A DNA stretch of 64,000 nucleotides from an uncultured Paracoccaceae bacterium (GTDB lineage: Bacteria > Pseudomonadota > Alphaproteobacteria > Rhodobacterales > Rhodobacteraceae). Position 1 is the first letter of the stretch. Each line of letters starts with the position of its first letter. Below the pieces are notes generated by a model. The model made no database searches and was not told the origin of the DNA. It was given only the letters and a program-made list of their open reading frames with translations. Shown here piece by piece: positions 39,053 to 48,499 of this stretch. Location: assembly GCA_947501355.1 (NCBI GenBank), contig CANMVA010000001.1:2317492-2381491 (forward strand), in the 5' to 3' direction. The position numbers and the translations under genes were made by a program.

Positions 39053-42000
39053 ATGCCCGAGTTCAAGAAGATCCTCATCGCCAACCGTGGGGAGATCGCC
39101 ATCCGTATTATGCGGGCTGCCAATGAACTGGGAAAACGCACCGTTGCTGTTTATGCCGAAGAGGACAAGCTGAGCCTGCACCGGTTCAAGGCCGATGAGG
39201 CCTACCGGATTGGCGAAGGCATGGGGCCGGTTGCAGCCTATCTGAGCATTGAAGAGATCATTCGCGTGGCCAAACAGTGCGGCGCAGATGCGATCCATCC
39301 GGGCTACGGTCTGCTGTCTGAAAACCCGCAATTTGTGGATGCCTGCGTCGAGAACGGCATCGCCTTTATCGGGCCGCGCGCCGAGACGATGCGCGCCTTG
39401 GGCGACAAGGCCTCTGCGCGGAAGGTTGCGATTGAGGCGGGTGTGCCGGTGATCCCCGCCACCGAAGTTCTGGGCGACGACATGGCCGCCATCAAGAAAG
39501 AGGCCGCCGAGATTGGCTATCCGCTGATGCTGAAAGCCTCGTGGGGCGGTGGCGGACGCGGGATGCGGCCGATCCTGTCCGAGGACGAGCTGGAAGAAAA
39601 GGTGCTTGAGGGCCGCCGCGAGGCGGAGGCCGCTTTCGGCAATGGTGAGGGGTATCTGGAGAAGATGATCACCCGCGCGCGCCATGTGGAAGTGCAGATT
39701 TTGGGCGATAAAGAGGGCAATATCTACCATCTTTACGAGCGGGATTGTTCGGTTCAGCGCCGCAACCAAAAAGTCGTTGAGCGCGCCCCTGCCCCGTATC
39801 TGAGCGGCACCCAGCGCGAGCAGATTTGTAATCTGGGCAAGAAAATTTGCGCTCATGTGAACTATGAATGCGCGGGCACGGTCGAGTTCCTGATGGATAT
39901 GAATTCGGGCGAGTTCTACTTCATCGAGGTGAACCCGCGCGTGCAGGTCGAGCATACGGTGACGGAAGAAGTTACCGGGATCGACATCGTGCGCGCGCAG
40001 ATCCTGATTGCCGAGGGCAAACCGCTGGTCGAAGCAACTGGGACGGCGTCGCAATATGACGTGTCTTTGAGCGGGCATGCGATCCAGTGCCGGGTCACGA
40101 CAGAAGACCCTTTGAACAACTTCATCCCAGACTATGGCCGCATCACCGCCTATCGCGGGGCGACGGGTATGGGCATCCGTTTGGATGGCGGCACGGCCTA
40201 TTCGGGTGCTGTGATCACGCGGTATTACGACTCGCTGCTGGAAAAGGTGACGGCCTGGGCGCCAACGCCAGAGGCCGCGATTGCGCGGATGGACCGGGCG
40301 TTGCGGGAGTTTCGTATTCGGGGCGTGTCGACGAACATCGCCTTCGTCGAGAACCTGCTGAAACACCCGACTTTCCTGAACAATGAATATACGACCAAGT
40401 TCATTGATGAGACGCCGGACCTGTTCCAGTTCAAGAAACGCCGGGACCGGGCCACAAAAATTCTGACCTATATCGCCGATATCTCGGTCAACGGGCATCC
40501 CGAGACCGAAGGCCGCGCGATGCCTGCGGCGGATGCGAAGGCGCCAAAGCCGCCGGTGTCTTATGTAGAGAACCCTGCCCCCGGCACGCGGACGCTGTTG
40601 GAGACCGAAGGGCCGCAGGCCGTGGCGGACTGGATGGCCGCGCAAAAACAGTTGCTGATCACCGATACGACGATGCGTGATGGGCATCAGTCGCTGTTGG
40701 CGACGCGGATGCGGTCGATTGATATGATCCGGGTCGCACCGACATATGCGGCCAATATCCCGCAGCTTTTCAGCGTTGAATGCTGGGGCGGTGCCACGTT
40801 CGATGTGGCGTATCGCTTCTTGCAGGAATGCCCATGGCAGCGGCTCCGCGATATTCGGGCAGCGATGCCGAATGTGATGACGCAGATGCTGCTGCGCGCC
40901 TCGAACGGGGTGGGCTACACGAACTACCCCGACAACGTCGTGCAGTTTTTCGTCAAACAGGCCGCAGAGACCGGTGTCGATGTGTTCCGCGTGTTCGACA
41001 GCCTGAACTGGGTTGAGAATATGCGCGTCGCGATGGATGCAGTGATCGAGGCCGATAAGGTCTGCGAAGGCACGATTTGCTATACAGGCGACATGCTGGA
41101 CCCGGCGCGGGCCAAGTATGACCTGAAATACTACGTCGGGATGGCCAAAGACCTGAAGAAGGCCGGCGCGCATGTGTTGGGCCTCAAGGACATGGCCGGG
41201 TTGATGAAACCCGCAACAGCCTCGGTCCTGGTCAAGGCGCTGAAAGAAGAGATCGGCTTGCCGATCCACTTCCATACCCATGACACGGCGGGCGTAGCGT
41301 GCGGCACGATCCTTGCGGCATCCGAGGCCGGTGTGGACGCTGTGGATTGCGCGATGGATGCGCTGTCGGGGAACACCTCTCAGGCGACGCTGGGCACTGT
41401 GGTTGAGTCGCTGCGGCATACGGAGCGGGATACGGGCATTGATCCGGCTGCCGTGCGCCAGATCAGCGACTACTGGGAGGCCGTACGCGCGCAATATGCT
41501 GCGTTTGAGACCGGGCAACAGGCGCCGTCGTCCGAGGTGTATCTGCACGAGATGCCCGGTGGACAGTTCACGAATTTGAAAGCTCAAGCACGTAGTCTGG
41601 GGCTGGAAGATCGCTGGCACGAGGTCGCGCAGACCTATGCAGATGTGAACCAGATGTTCGGCGATATCGTGAAGGTGACGCCCTCGTCCAAGGTTGTGGG
41701 CGATATGGCGTTGATGATGGTGTCTCAAGGGCTGACGCGGGATCAGGTTGAGGATCCGAAGACAGATGTGGCCTTCCCAGACAGCGTCGTCGACATGATG
41801 CGCGGCAATCTGGGGCAGCCTCCAGGCGGGTTCCCGAAAGAGATCGTGAAGAAGGTGCTGAAAGGCGACAAACCGGATACGGAGCGTCCGGGCAAGCATC
41901 TTGAGCCAGTGGATTTCAAGAAGGTTCGCGCCGAGGTCGTTGCGGAACTGGATGGCAAGCCCGTCGATGACGAGGATCTGAACGGCTATCTGATGTATCC

Positions 42001-42496
42001 CAAGGTGTTTCTTGACTACATGGGCCGTCACCGGACTTACGGCCCCGTGCGGACCTTGCCGACACTGACGTTCTTTTATGGCATGACGCCGGGTGAGGAA
42101 ATCACGGCGGAGATTGATCCCGGTAAGACGCTGGAAATTCGCCTGCAGGCGATCGGCGAGACCAATGAAGACGGCGATGTTAAGTGCTTCTTCGAGCTGA
42201 ACGGCCAGCCGCGCGTCATTCGCGTGCCCAACCGGATGGTCAAAGCCACCACGGCGGCGCGGCCCAAGGCGACGGAAGGCGATCCCAACCATATCGGCGC
42301 GCCGATGCCGGGGGTTGTGGCGTCTGTCGCGGCGCAAGTGGGCATGGAGGTCAAGGAAGGCGACCTGCTGCTGACCATCGAAGCGATGAAGATGGAGACG
42401 GGCATTCACGCTGAGCGTGATGCGGTCGTGAAAGCCGTGCATGTGCAGGCGGGCGGTCAGATCGACGCCAAAGACCTGCTGGTGGAGTTCGAGTAA
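39053..42496 (+). CDS. pyc: Pyruvate carboxylase
   Basis: A multidomain biotin enzyme of 1147 residues that forms oxaloacetate from pyruvate. Biotin carboxylase (1-460: KILIANRGEIAIRI, MLKASWGGGGRGM, EVNPRVQVEHTVTE), carboxyltransferase (about 540-810: TTMRDGHQSLLATRMR), the PYC-OADA region and a C-terminal biotinyl domain with EAMKMET near residue 1113 are all intact. Length matches single-chain Pyc. It replenishes the citric acid cycle and fits use of lactate via the preceding dehydrogenase. Confidence 0.98.
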   Translation: MPEFKKILIANRGEIAIRIMRAANELGKRTVAVYAEEDKLSLHRFKADEAYRIGEGMGPVAAYLSIEEIIRVAKQCGADAIHPGYGLLSENPQFVDACVENGIAFIGPRAETMRALGDKASARKVAIEAGVPVIPATEVLGDDMAAIKKEAAEIGYPLMLKASWGGGGRGMRPILSEDELEEKVLEGRREAEAAFGNGEGYLEKMITRARHVEVQILGDKEGNIYHLYERDCSVQRRNQKVVERAPAPYLSGTQREQICNLGKKICAHVNYECAGTVEFLMDMNSGEFYFIEVNPRVQVEHTVTEEVTGIDIVRAQILIAEGKPLVEATGTASQYDVSLSGHAIQCRVTTEDPLNNFIPDYGRITAYRGATGMGIRLDGGTAYSGAVITRYYDSLLEKVTAWAPTPEAAIARMDRALREFRIRGVSTNIAFVENLLKHPTFLNNEYTTKFIDETPDLFQFKKRRDRATKILTYIADISVNGHPETEGRAMPAADAKAPKPPVSYVENPAPGTRTLLETEGPQAVADWMAAQKQLLITDTTMRDGHQSLLATRMRSIDMIRVAPTYAANIPQLFSVECWGGATFDVAYRFLQECPWQRLRDIRAAMPNVMTQMLLRASNGVGYTNYPDNVVQFFVKQAAETGVDVFRVFDSLNWVENMRVAMDAVIEADKVCEGTICYTGDMLDPARAKYDLKYYVGMAKDLKKAGAHVLGLKDMAGLMKPATASVLVKALKEEIGLPIHFHTHDTAGVACGTILAASEAGVDAVDCAMDALSGNTSQATLGTVVESLRHTERDTGIDPAAVRQISDYWEAVRAQYAAFETGQQAPSSEVYLHEMPGGQFTNLKAQARSLGLEDRWHEVAQTYADVNQMFGDIVKVTPSSKVVGDMALMMVSQGLTRDQVEDPKTDVAFPDSVVDMMRGNLGQPPGGFPKEIVKKVLKGDKPDTERPGKHLEPVDFKKVRAEVVAELDGKPVDDEDLNGYLMYPKVFLDYMGRHRTYGPVRTLPTLTFFYGMTPGEEITAEIDPGKTLEIRLQAIGETNEDGDVKCFFELNGQPRVIRVPNRMVKATTAARPKATEGDPNHIGAPMPGVVASVAAQVGMEVKEGDLLLTIEAMKMETGIHAERDAVVKAVHVQAGGQIDAKDLLVEFE

Positions 42497-42883
42497 GTGA
42501 TTGCGATCACAGGGCTTTATGCAGGCCTGATCGCGCTGGTCTTTCTGGTGCTGACGTTCCGTGTGATCGGCTATCGGCGGGCCAACCGCATCGGGTTGGG
42601 CGATGCAGGCGACAAAACCCTGCTGAAACGCATGCGCGCGCAAGGCAATTGTGCGGAATATGCGCCGATTGGCCTGATCCTGTTGGCCTTGGTTGAGGCG
42701 CAAGGCACTCCGGGTTGGGTTGTGCATGGTCTGGGGATCATGCTGCTCGCAGGGCGTGTGGCCCATGGTTACGGGTTTTCGGCCAGCCCTCCGGTGATGA
42801 ACTTGCGCGTCGGCGGGATGCTCTTGACCACGGGGATGATCGCATTGGCCGCTCTTGGGCTGATCGCCCATGCCCTCGTGTGA
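42497..42883 (+). CDS. MAPEG family membrane protein
   Basis: A 128-residue protein with four hydrophobic helices and the MAPEG pattern KRMRAQGNCAEYAPIGLILLAL and LLAGRVAHGYGF. Members are membrane-associated proteins in eicosanoid and glutathione metabolism; the bacterial role is unclear. It starts with GTG one base after the pyc stop, so it is probably cotranslated. Confidence 0.88.
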   Translation: MIAITGLYAGLIALVFLVLTFRVIGYRRANRIGLGDAGDKTLLKRMRAQGNCAEYAPIGLILLALVEAQGTPGWVVHGLGIMLLAGRVAHGYGFSASPPVMNLRVGGMLLTTGMIALAALGLIAHALV

Positions 42884-42911
42884 CTTTTTTCCATTTCGCT
42901 GAATTTTTCCC

Positions 42912-42938
42912 TTGCAGGCACGGGCTGCAGTTTATAAA
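42912..42938 (+). promoter_or_regulatory. candidate promoter of tRNA-Gly
   Basis: TTGCAG (42912-42917) and TATAAA (42933-42938) lie 19 bases before the tRNA. The spacer of 15 is short, so confidence is modest. Confidence 0.4.
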
Positions 42939-42956
42939 TCCGCCCTACCCAAGGAA

Positions 42957-43031
42957 GCGGGCGTAGCTCAGGGGTAGAGCATAACCTTGCCAAGGTTAGG
43001 GTCGGGCGTTCGAATCGCCTCGCCCGCTCCA
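42957..43031 (+). tRNA. tRNA-Gly (anticodon GCC), CCA encoded
   Basis: The acceptor arms GCGGGCG and CGCCCGC pair fully. The D arm, an anticodon loop with GCC at its centre (CTTGCCAAG), and a T arm GGGCG-TTCGAAT-CGCCT are present. The discriminator is T and CCA is encoded at 43029-43031. Confidence 0.95.
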
Positions 43032-43040
43032 ATCAAAAAA

Positions 43041-43068
43041 GGCCATCCGGAAACGGGTGGCCTTTTTT
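43041..43068. terminator. bidirectional terminator between tRNA-Gly and otnI
   Basis: GGCCATCCG pairs with CGGGTGGCC (one G-U) around a GAAA loop. Six T follow on the plus strand and six A precede, so it works for both the tRNA and the convergent otn operon. Confidence 0.85.
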
Positions 43069-43115
43069 GTTGCGCGCTGTAGATGTGCTCCGCGACAGGT
43101 GACTTGCGAAGCAAC

Positions 43116-43877
43116 TCACCGAGAGCGGCGGGGAAGCCAGCCCAAGCCTGCGTCAGTCGTCGTTTTTGGTTTGTATTCGGCACCGATGGGAGCCGCATAC
43201 CCCAACGCGTCGAGATGGGCGAAGAGGTGCGTATGGCCGAGCTCGCCATGATCCGGCTCGGCCCTGTCAGGGACGGAGGCGATCTGGATATGGCCGATAA
43301 GCGGCATCAAGTCGGTGAGGCGGCGCGTGATGTCGCCTTCCATGATTTGCAAGTGATAGCAATCGAACATCAGTTTGAGGTTGGGCTGGCCAACGGCCTC
43401 TATGATGGTCTTGGCTTGGGCGCTGGTGCTCAGGAAATAGCCGGGGGCGTCATAGTGGTTAAGGGGTTCGATCAGGATGGTGATGCCATGCGGGGCAGCC
43501 TGTTGGCAGGCATAGGTGAGGTTGGCTTTGAACGTCGCCTCGGCCTCGTGACCTTGCGCGAAACCGGCCATGACATGGATGTTTTGCGCGCCGATTTCGG
43601 TGGCGTAAGCGATGGCCTGGTCGATGGCGGCACGGGCCTCCGTTTCGCGACCCGGTAGAGCGGACAGGCCGTTTTCGCCCTCTTTTCCGCGGACCGTATT
43701 AAGACCCAGCATGGGCAGGCCTGTTTCGTCGAGGGCGGATTTGATCAACGACGGATCGGTGTCATAGGGCCAATGGCATTCGACGGCCTCAAAGCCCACC
43801 TTATGGGCCGCACGAATGGCATCGGGCAGGCTGAGTTCCGTCCAGAGAAAACCAAGATTGGCCGAGAATTTGGGCAT
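43116..43877 (-). CDS. otnI: 2-oxo-tetronate isomerase OtnI (hydroxypyruvate isomerase family)
   Basis: A 253-residue TIM-barrel isomerase. KFSANLGFLWTELSLPDAI at the start, then ILIEPLNHYDAPGYFL and LMFDCYHLQIMEGDI with metal ligands, are typical of Hyi/OtnI. Next to otnC and otnK the most likely role is interconversion of 2- and 3-oxo-tetronate in L-threonate or D-erythronate breakdown. The start at 43877 follows otnC by one base. Confidence 0.9.
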   Translation of the reverse strand: MPKFSANLGFLWTELSLPDAIRAAHKVGFEAVECHWPYDTDPSLIKSALDETGLPMLGLNTVRGKEGENGLSALPGRETEARAAIDQAIAYATEIGAQNIHVMAGFAQGHEAEATFKANLTYACQQAAPHGITILIEPLNHYDAPGYFLSTSAQAKTIIEAVGQPNLKLMFDCYHLQIMEGDITRRLTDLMPLIGHIQIASVPDRAEPDHGELGHTHLFAHLDALGYAAPIGAEYKPKTTTDAGLGWLPRRSR

Positions 43878-43878
43878 C

Positions 43879-44529
43879 TCAGTCGTCCCATTCCACGTTG
43901 AAGTCGCGCACAAGCCCTTGAATTTGAGCCTTATTCAGAAGGTTGGGCGACAGGCCACGCGTCATCAGGGTCAGTTTGGCGGTCTCCTCGAGTTCTTCCA
44001 TGGCATAGCAGGCCGCTTCCACGTCCTTGCCCGCGACGACGGGGCCATGATGGGCCAGAACGACCGCTGCACGTTTGCCCGCAAGGCCGCGCACGGCCTG
44101 CCCCATCGCGGGGTCGCCGGGCATGAAATAAGGCAGCAGCTTCACCTTGCCGAGCCGCATGATGCCGTAGGCGGTGATCGGCGGCAGCATGTTGTCAGGG
44201 TCGGTGTCGGGCAGCGTCGAAAGCGCTGTGGCGTGGCAGGAATGCAGATGCACGACGGCGCCAGTTTTGTCACCGCGCGTGTCGTAGAAGGCGGTGTGGA
44301 GGGGGACCTCTTTGGTGGGGGCATCACCTTCGGTGTGCTGGCCGTTGTCGAGAACCGAGAGCCTGCCGGGATCAAGGCGGCCGAAGCAAGAGCCGGTCGG
44401 CGTGACCAGTAGGCGACCATCGGACATGCGGGCAGAGATGTTGCCGGAACTGCCCATGGTAAGCCCGCGATCAAACATGGATTTGGCGAGGATGCAGATA
44501 TCTTCGCGAAGCTTGCTGTCGGGTGTCAT
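43879..44529 (-). CDS. otnC: 3-oxo-tetronate 4-phosphate decarboxylase OtnC (class II aldolase fold)
   Basis: A 216-residue class II aldolase/adducin protein. GLTMGSSGNISARMSDG binds phosphate, and VHLHSCHATALS together with AVVLAHHGPVVAG give the metal histidines. Known OtnC enzymes decarboxylate 3-oxo-tetronate 4-phosphate to dihydroxyacetone phosphate. It overlaps otnK by 4 bases, so products of kinase, decarboxylase and isomerase are made together. Confidence 0.9.
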   Translation of the reverse strand: MTPDSKLREDICILAKSMFDRGLTMGSSGNISARMSDGRLLVTPTGSCFGRLDPGRLSVLDNGQHTEGDAPTKEVPLHTAFYDTRGDKTGAVVHLHSCHATALSTLPDTDPDNMLPPITAYGIMRLGKVKLLPYFMPGDPAMGQAVRGLAGKRAAVVLAHHGPVVAGKDVEAACYAMEELEETAKLTLMTRGLSPNLLNKAQIQGLVRDFNVEWDD

Positions 44530-45773
44530 AGGGCCTCCAACGCGTCGTGAAAGAAGGTTTCCGCGCCGAAATTGCCGGATTTGAGCGCGAGCGCGATGGG
44601 GTGGCCTGCGCTGGTGGCGAAAGTCCAGGGGACGCCGGGGGCGATCTCGGGACCGATGGCGAGGCGGGAGACATTGAGCGCTTGGGTGACCGCGCCGGAG
44701 GTCTCGCCGCCCGCCACGACGAAACGGCGATGGCCGGTTTTGAGGGCTTCTTGGGCAAGGGTCGCGAGAGTGTCTTCGATCAGCGCCCCGGCCTGTGCCG
44801 TGCCGAGTTTCGCTTGCGCGGCTTTGACGGAAGCAGGATCGGCGGTCGCGTAGAGCAGTTTGGGGGTGTTTGTGGGTTGCTGGTGCAGCCAGTCGATGGC
44901 AGCTTGGGACCCGTTTTCGGCGATGTCGAGCGGGTCGAGGCGGTGCTTTTTGCCTTTGAATGCGGCGACTTGGGCGTTGGTCATAGAGGAACAGGAACCG
45001 GAGAGGATGACAGGCGTGTCGTCGATATCGGGCGCTTCGAAAGGGGCTGCGTTTTGGAGCGTTCCGTCTTGCTGAAAGAGCGCTGGCAGCGGCATGGCGA
45101 CGGCGCTGCCGCCCGTCAAAAGCGGCATTTCACGGCAGGCCTCGGCGATGATGTGCAGGTCGTCATTGGCGACTGCGTCGGTGACGACGTGGGCGACGCC
45201 TTGGGCTTTGAGATCGGCCAAGCGGTCGCGGAGAGCTTGCGGGCCTGCGGCGACGGTCAGGCGGTTCGCGAGGCCGACGGGTTTGGTGACCTGCGGGGTG
45301 AGAAGACGCATCAGATTGCTGTCGCGCATCGGTGTGAGCGGATGATCCTTCATTGGGCTCTCGGCGAGAGGATCTTCGCCGACAAAGAGATTGCCCATGA
45401 AGATACTGCGCCCGTTTTCGGGGAAAGCGGGGCAGTAGATCGTTTGATCGGTCCCTAGGGCCTCCATCAGGGCTTCCGCCACAGGGCCGATATTGCCCTC
45501 TGCGGTGCTGTCGAAGGTGGAGCAGTATTTCCAAAAAATCTGGGTCGCGCCCCCTGCCCTGAGCCAGTTGAGCGCCTGTAGGGCCTGAGCTACGGCATCC
45601 TCGACCGGGTTGGTGCGTATCTTCAGGGCGATGACCTCGAAGGGGGCGAGGTCTGTGGCATCCTCGGGCGTGCCGATGCGCAGGGAAACCGGCAGGCCGG
45701 AGCGGGCCAACAGCCCGGCCAAATCAGTGGCGCCGGTAAAGTCATCGGCGATGCAGCCAAGGCGGATGGTCAT
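44526..45773 (-). CDS. otnK: 3-oxo-tetronate kinase OtnK (four-carbon acid sugar kinase)
   Basis: A 415-residue kinase of the former DUF1537 family. The N-terminal domain begins LGCIADDFTGATDLAGLLA, and the nucleotide-binding C-terminal domain contains VVAGGETSGAVTQAL. It phosphorylates 3-oxo-tetronate before OtnC acts. The ATG at 45773 has GGGAGAG six bases upstream. It is the first gene of the operon; the usual dehydrogenase and regulator partners are not next to it. Confidence 0.93.
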   Translation of the reverse strand: MTIRLGCIADDFTGATDLAGLLARSGLPVSLRIGTPEDATDLAPFEVIALKIRTNPVEDAVAQALQALNWLRAGGATQIFWKYCSTFDSTAEGNIGPVAEALMEALGTDQTIYCPAFPENGRSIFMGNLFVGEDPLAESPMKDHPLTPMRDSNLMRLLTPQVTKPVGLANRLTVAAGPQALRDRLADLKAQGVAHVVTDAVANDDLHIIAEACREMPLLTGGSAVAMPLPALFQQDGTLQNAAPFEAPDIDDTPVILSGSCSSMTNAQVAAFKGKKHRLDPLDIAENGSQAAIDWLHQQPTNTPKLLYATADPASVKAAQAKLGTAQAGALIEDTLATLAQEALKTGHRRFVVAGGETSGAVTQALNVSRLAIGPEIAPGVPWTFATSAGHPIALALKSGNFGAETFFHDALEAL

Positions 45774-45929
45774 GGTCGTCTCTCCCTTGGGCGCACCTTG
45801 CCGTGTGTTTGCGCTAAAGGGTAGCCCCGAATTGAGCGGGTAAATCGGTAACAGGCGGTTTGCGTTGGAAAATTCGCCGCTTTTCTGGAGGCTGCGCCCT
45901 GCGTATAAGGCCGCCAAAGGAGAGCGGAT

Positions 45930-46517
45930 ATGCGGACAGCAAGCGTCAGCCGCGATACGGCGGAAACTCAGATCACCGTTGAGATTAATCTTGATGGCAC
46001 AGGGACTTATGACAACCAGACGGGCGTCGGGTTCTTTGATCATATGCTGGACCAGCTGGCGCGCCATTCGCTCATGGACATGACGGTGCGCGCCAAGGGC
46101 GATCTGCATATTGATGACCACCACACGGTTGAGGATACCGGGATTGCTTTGGGGCAGGCTTTGGCTGAGGCTCTGGGCGACAAGCGCGGGATCGTGCGCT
46201 ATGGCGCATGTCTTTTGCCGATGGATGATGCGCTGGTGCGCGCGGCGCTGGACCTGTCGGCGCGGCCTTTCCTTGTGTGGAATGTCGAGATGCCGACGGC
46301 CAAGATCGGCACGTTTGATACTGAGCTGGTACGCGAGTTCTTTCAGGCGTTCGCGACCCACGGGGGGATCACGCTGCATGTGGATCAGCTGCACGGGATC
46401 AACAGCCATCACATCGCGGAAGCCGCCTTTAAGGCGGTGGCCCGGGCGCTGCGCGATGCGTTGGAGACCGATCCGCGCAAGGCGGATGCAATCCCGTCGA
46501 CCAAAGGGGCGTTGTAA
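45930..46517 (+). CDS. hisB: Imidazoleglycerol-phosphate dehydratase HisB
   Basis: The sixth step of histidine synthesis, 195 residues, monofunctional. The two metal-binding repeats are visible: [13 protein letters not shown] and, later, [28 protein letters not shown] is the family N-terminal signature. AAAGGAGAGCGGAT precedes the ATG. It begins a plus-strand his block with hisH 3 bases later. Confidence 0.97.
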   Translation: MRTASVSRDTAETQITVEINLDGTGTYDNQTGVGFFDHMLDQLARHSLMDMTVRAKGDLHIDDHHTVEDTGIALGQALAEALGDKRGIVRYGACLLPMDDALVRAALDLSARPFLVWNVEMPTAKIGTFDTELVREFFQAFATHGGITLHVDQLHGINSHHIAEAAFKAVARALRDALETDPRKADAIPSTKGAL

Positions 46518-46520
46518 GCG

Positions 46521-47159
46521 GTGCTGACCGTTTTGATTGACTACGACAGCGGCAATTTGCACTCGGCTGAGAAGGCGTTTCAGCGGATGGCGGCGGAGGT
46601 TGACGGTGGCGAGGTCATCGTCACCGACCGGCCTGACGACGTGGCGCGGGCGGACCGGATCGTGCTGCCGGGTGACGGGGCGTTTCCCGCGTGCCGAGAG
46701 GCGCTGATGGCGCGCGATGGGCTGTTTGAGGCGATCCGCGAGGGGGCTGTGGACCAGGCGAAACCCTTTATGGGGATTTGCGTGGGCATGCAGATGATGG
46801 CGACCGTGGGTCGTGAGTATCGCGATACGGATGGGTTCGGCTGGGTCGATGGGGAGGTGGTGAAGATCACACCCTCAGACGCCAAGCTGAAAGTGCCGCA
46901 TATGGGGTGGAACAACCTCGTTCTGGAAGCTCAACATCCGGTTTTAGACGGGGTTGAGACGGGCGATCACGCTTACTTTGTCCATTCCTATCATATGGTT
47001 GTGGCGCAAAGCTCATCCAGACTCGCGCATGTGGATTATGGCGGCGATGTCACCGCCATTGTTGCCACGCAAAATTTGATCGGTTTGCAGTTTCACCCGG
47101 AGAAAAGCCAGGAGGCTGGCCTCCGGATGATCGCAAATTTCTTGCGCTGGAACCCGTAG
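46521..47159 (+). CDS. hisH: Imidazole glycerol phosphate synthase glutaminase subunit HisH
   Basis: A class I glutamine amidotransferase of 212 residues that feeds ammonia to HisF. The nucleophile lies in GICVGMQMMA, and GLQFHPEKSQEAG holds the His and Glu of the triad. The start codon is GTG, 3 bases after hisB. A convergent DUF2147 gene separates it from hisA. Confidence 0.97.
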   Translation: MLTVLIDYDSGNLHSAEKAFQRMAAEVDGGEVIVTDRPDDVARADRIVLPGDGAFPACREALMARDGLFEAIREGAVDQAKPFMGICVGMQMMATVGREYRDTDGFGWVDGEVVKITPSDAKLKVPHMGWNNLVLEAQHPVLDGVETGDHAYFVHSYHMVVAQSSSRLAHVDYGGDVTAIVATQNLIGLQFHPEKSQEAGLRMIANFLRWNP

Positions 47160-47160
47160 C

Positions 47161-47547
47161 TTAGTTGACGCGGGTCCAGGTCTGGCCGCGGCAGATGCCC
47201 AGAACGCAGCCTTCGACCTCAAGCGAATTGCCCGACAGGCTCATCTTGGAATTGTAGGTCTTGTCGCGGTCCGGGGCCCAGATCTTGCCGCCCGCATAAG
47301 CGCCGCCGCCTTTGGCTTTCATATCCCAGATCATCCGCTTACCGATATTGTCGGACGCGATTTCCTGACCGGACGCGTTGAAGGCTTTGGCGATAGTTCC
47401 ACAAATGGCGCTGCCGCACGGTGCAACCGAGATATGGCCATAGGCGCCATCATCACCGGGTTGGGTTTTCCAAGTTCCGGCGACGGGGTCGGCGGATGCT
47501 GCACCGGCCAGAAGGCAAGCGGCGGCGATGAGAGTTAAGCGTTTCAT
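47161..47547 (-). CDS. DUF2147 domain-containing secreted protein
   Basis: A 128-residue protein with a cleavable signal peptide (LTLIAAACLLAGAASA) and a DUF2147 domain: GTWKTQPGDDGAYGHISVAPCGSAICGTI and NSLEVEGCVLGICRGQTW. Four cysteines suggest two disulfides in the periplasm. The family has no known function. It is on the opposite strand within the his cluster, which is common in this order as far as I recall. Confidence 0.87.
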   Translation of the reverse strand: MKRLTLIAAACLLAGAASADPVAGTWKTQPGDDGAYGHISVAPCGSAICGTIAKAFNASGQEIASDNIGKRMIWDMKAKGGGAYAGGKIWAPDRDKTYNSKMSLSGNSLEVEGCVLGICRGQTWTRVN

Positions 47548-47682
47548 GTAGTGTCCTCCCTAGACGTTTTCCTAATGAAAGCGCCAAGCCCCCTGCCCGA
47601 TCAAGTCTAACGTCGGGTCGCTTTGCATGTGCCGCCCCGTCATGCCATAGAGCGCGCGACTGCGAATTTGGAGTGCTGCGCG

Positions 47683-48408
47683 ATGATCCTTTACCCTGCG
47701 ATTGACCTGAAAGACGGGCAAGCCGTGCGCCTTGTGAAGGGCGAGATGGATCAGGCGACGGTCTTCAATGACGACCCTGCCGCTCAGGCGATGGCCTTTG
47801 TGGAGGCGGGCTGCGAGTGGCTGCATCTAGTTGATCTCAATGGCGCTTTTGCAGGGGAGCCGGTGAATGCGACCCCTGTGGAGGCGATTTTGGAGCGCAC
47901 GAAAGTGCCTGCCCAGCTGGGCGGCGGCATTCGCGATATGGCGACGATCGAGCGCTGGATCGACAAGGGGCTCGCACGGGTGATCCTTGGGACCGTTGCG
48001 GTGGAGAACCCCGATCTGGTGCGCGAAGCGGCGGCGGCGTTTCCGGGCAAGGTGGCTGTAGGCTTGGACGCGCGCAACGGCATGGTCGCGACGCGCGGCT
48101 GGGCCGAGGAAACAGATCAGAACGTCACCGATCTGGCGCGGCGGTTTGAGGACGCAGGCATTGCCGCGATCATCTATACCGACATCAACCGCGATGGCGC
48201 GATGAAAGGCCCGAATGTGGAGGCAACGGCAGCTTTGGCGCGCGCCGTGTCGATCCCGGTGATCGCTTCGGGCGGTGTGTCCTCGCTGAACGACATCATC
48301 GCTTTGCGCGATTGCGGGGCGTCGCTGAATGGCGCGATTTCAGGGCGCGCGCTTTACGACGGCGCGCTGGACCTGAAAGAGGCCCTGGCCGCTCTGGGGG
48401 AACAATGA
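47683..48408 (+). CDS. hisA: ProFAR isomerase HisA
   Basis: A 241-residue beta/alpha barrel that isomerises ProFAR to PRFAR. The catalytic Asp near the start lies in [15 protein letters not shown], and the mirror site is [25 protein letters not shown] binds phosphate. The ATG at 47683 is the family start; a frame-open ATG at 47623 would add 20 unlike residues. Confidence 0.97.
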   Translation: MILYPAIDLKDGQAVRLVKGEMDQATVFNDDPAAQAMAFVEAGCEWLHLVDLNGAFAGEPVNATPVEAILERTKVPAQLGGGIRDMATIERWIDKGLARVILGTVAVENPDLVREAAAAFPGKVAVGLDARNGMVATRGWAEETDQNVTDLARRFEDAGIAAIIYTDINRDGAMKGPNVEATAALARAVSIPVIASGGVSSLNDIIALRDCGASLNGAISGRALYDGALDLKEALAALGEQ

Positions 48409-48499
48409 TCCATTAATCCCCTCGTTTTTGCCGTCCTGATGCCCAATTCCTTGTCGAGTACTGATATCAAGACAGGCAGGAAAAGGTGGCGCGAACGCA

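Noticed and set aside
38951-42871. Very long minus-strand open frame (1306 codons) opposite pyruvate carboxylase
   Set aside because: It mirrors the pyc gene codon by codon, is extremely rich in His/Arg, has no ribosome site and no family match; it is a by-product of GC-rich codon use.
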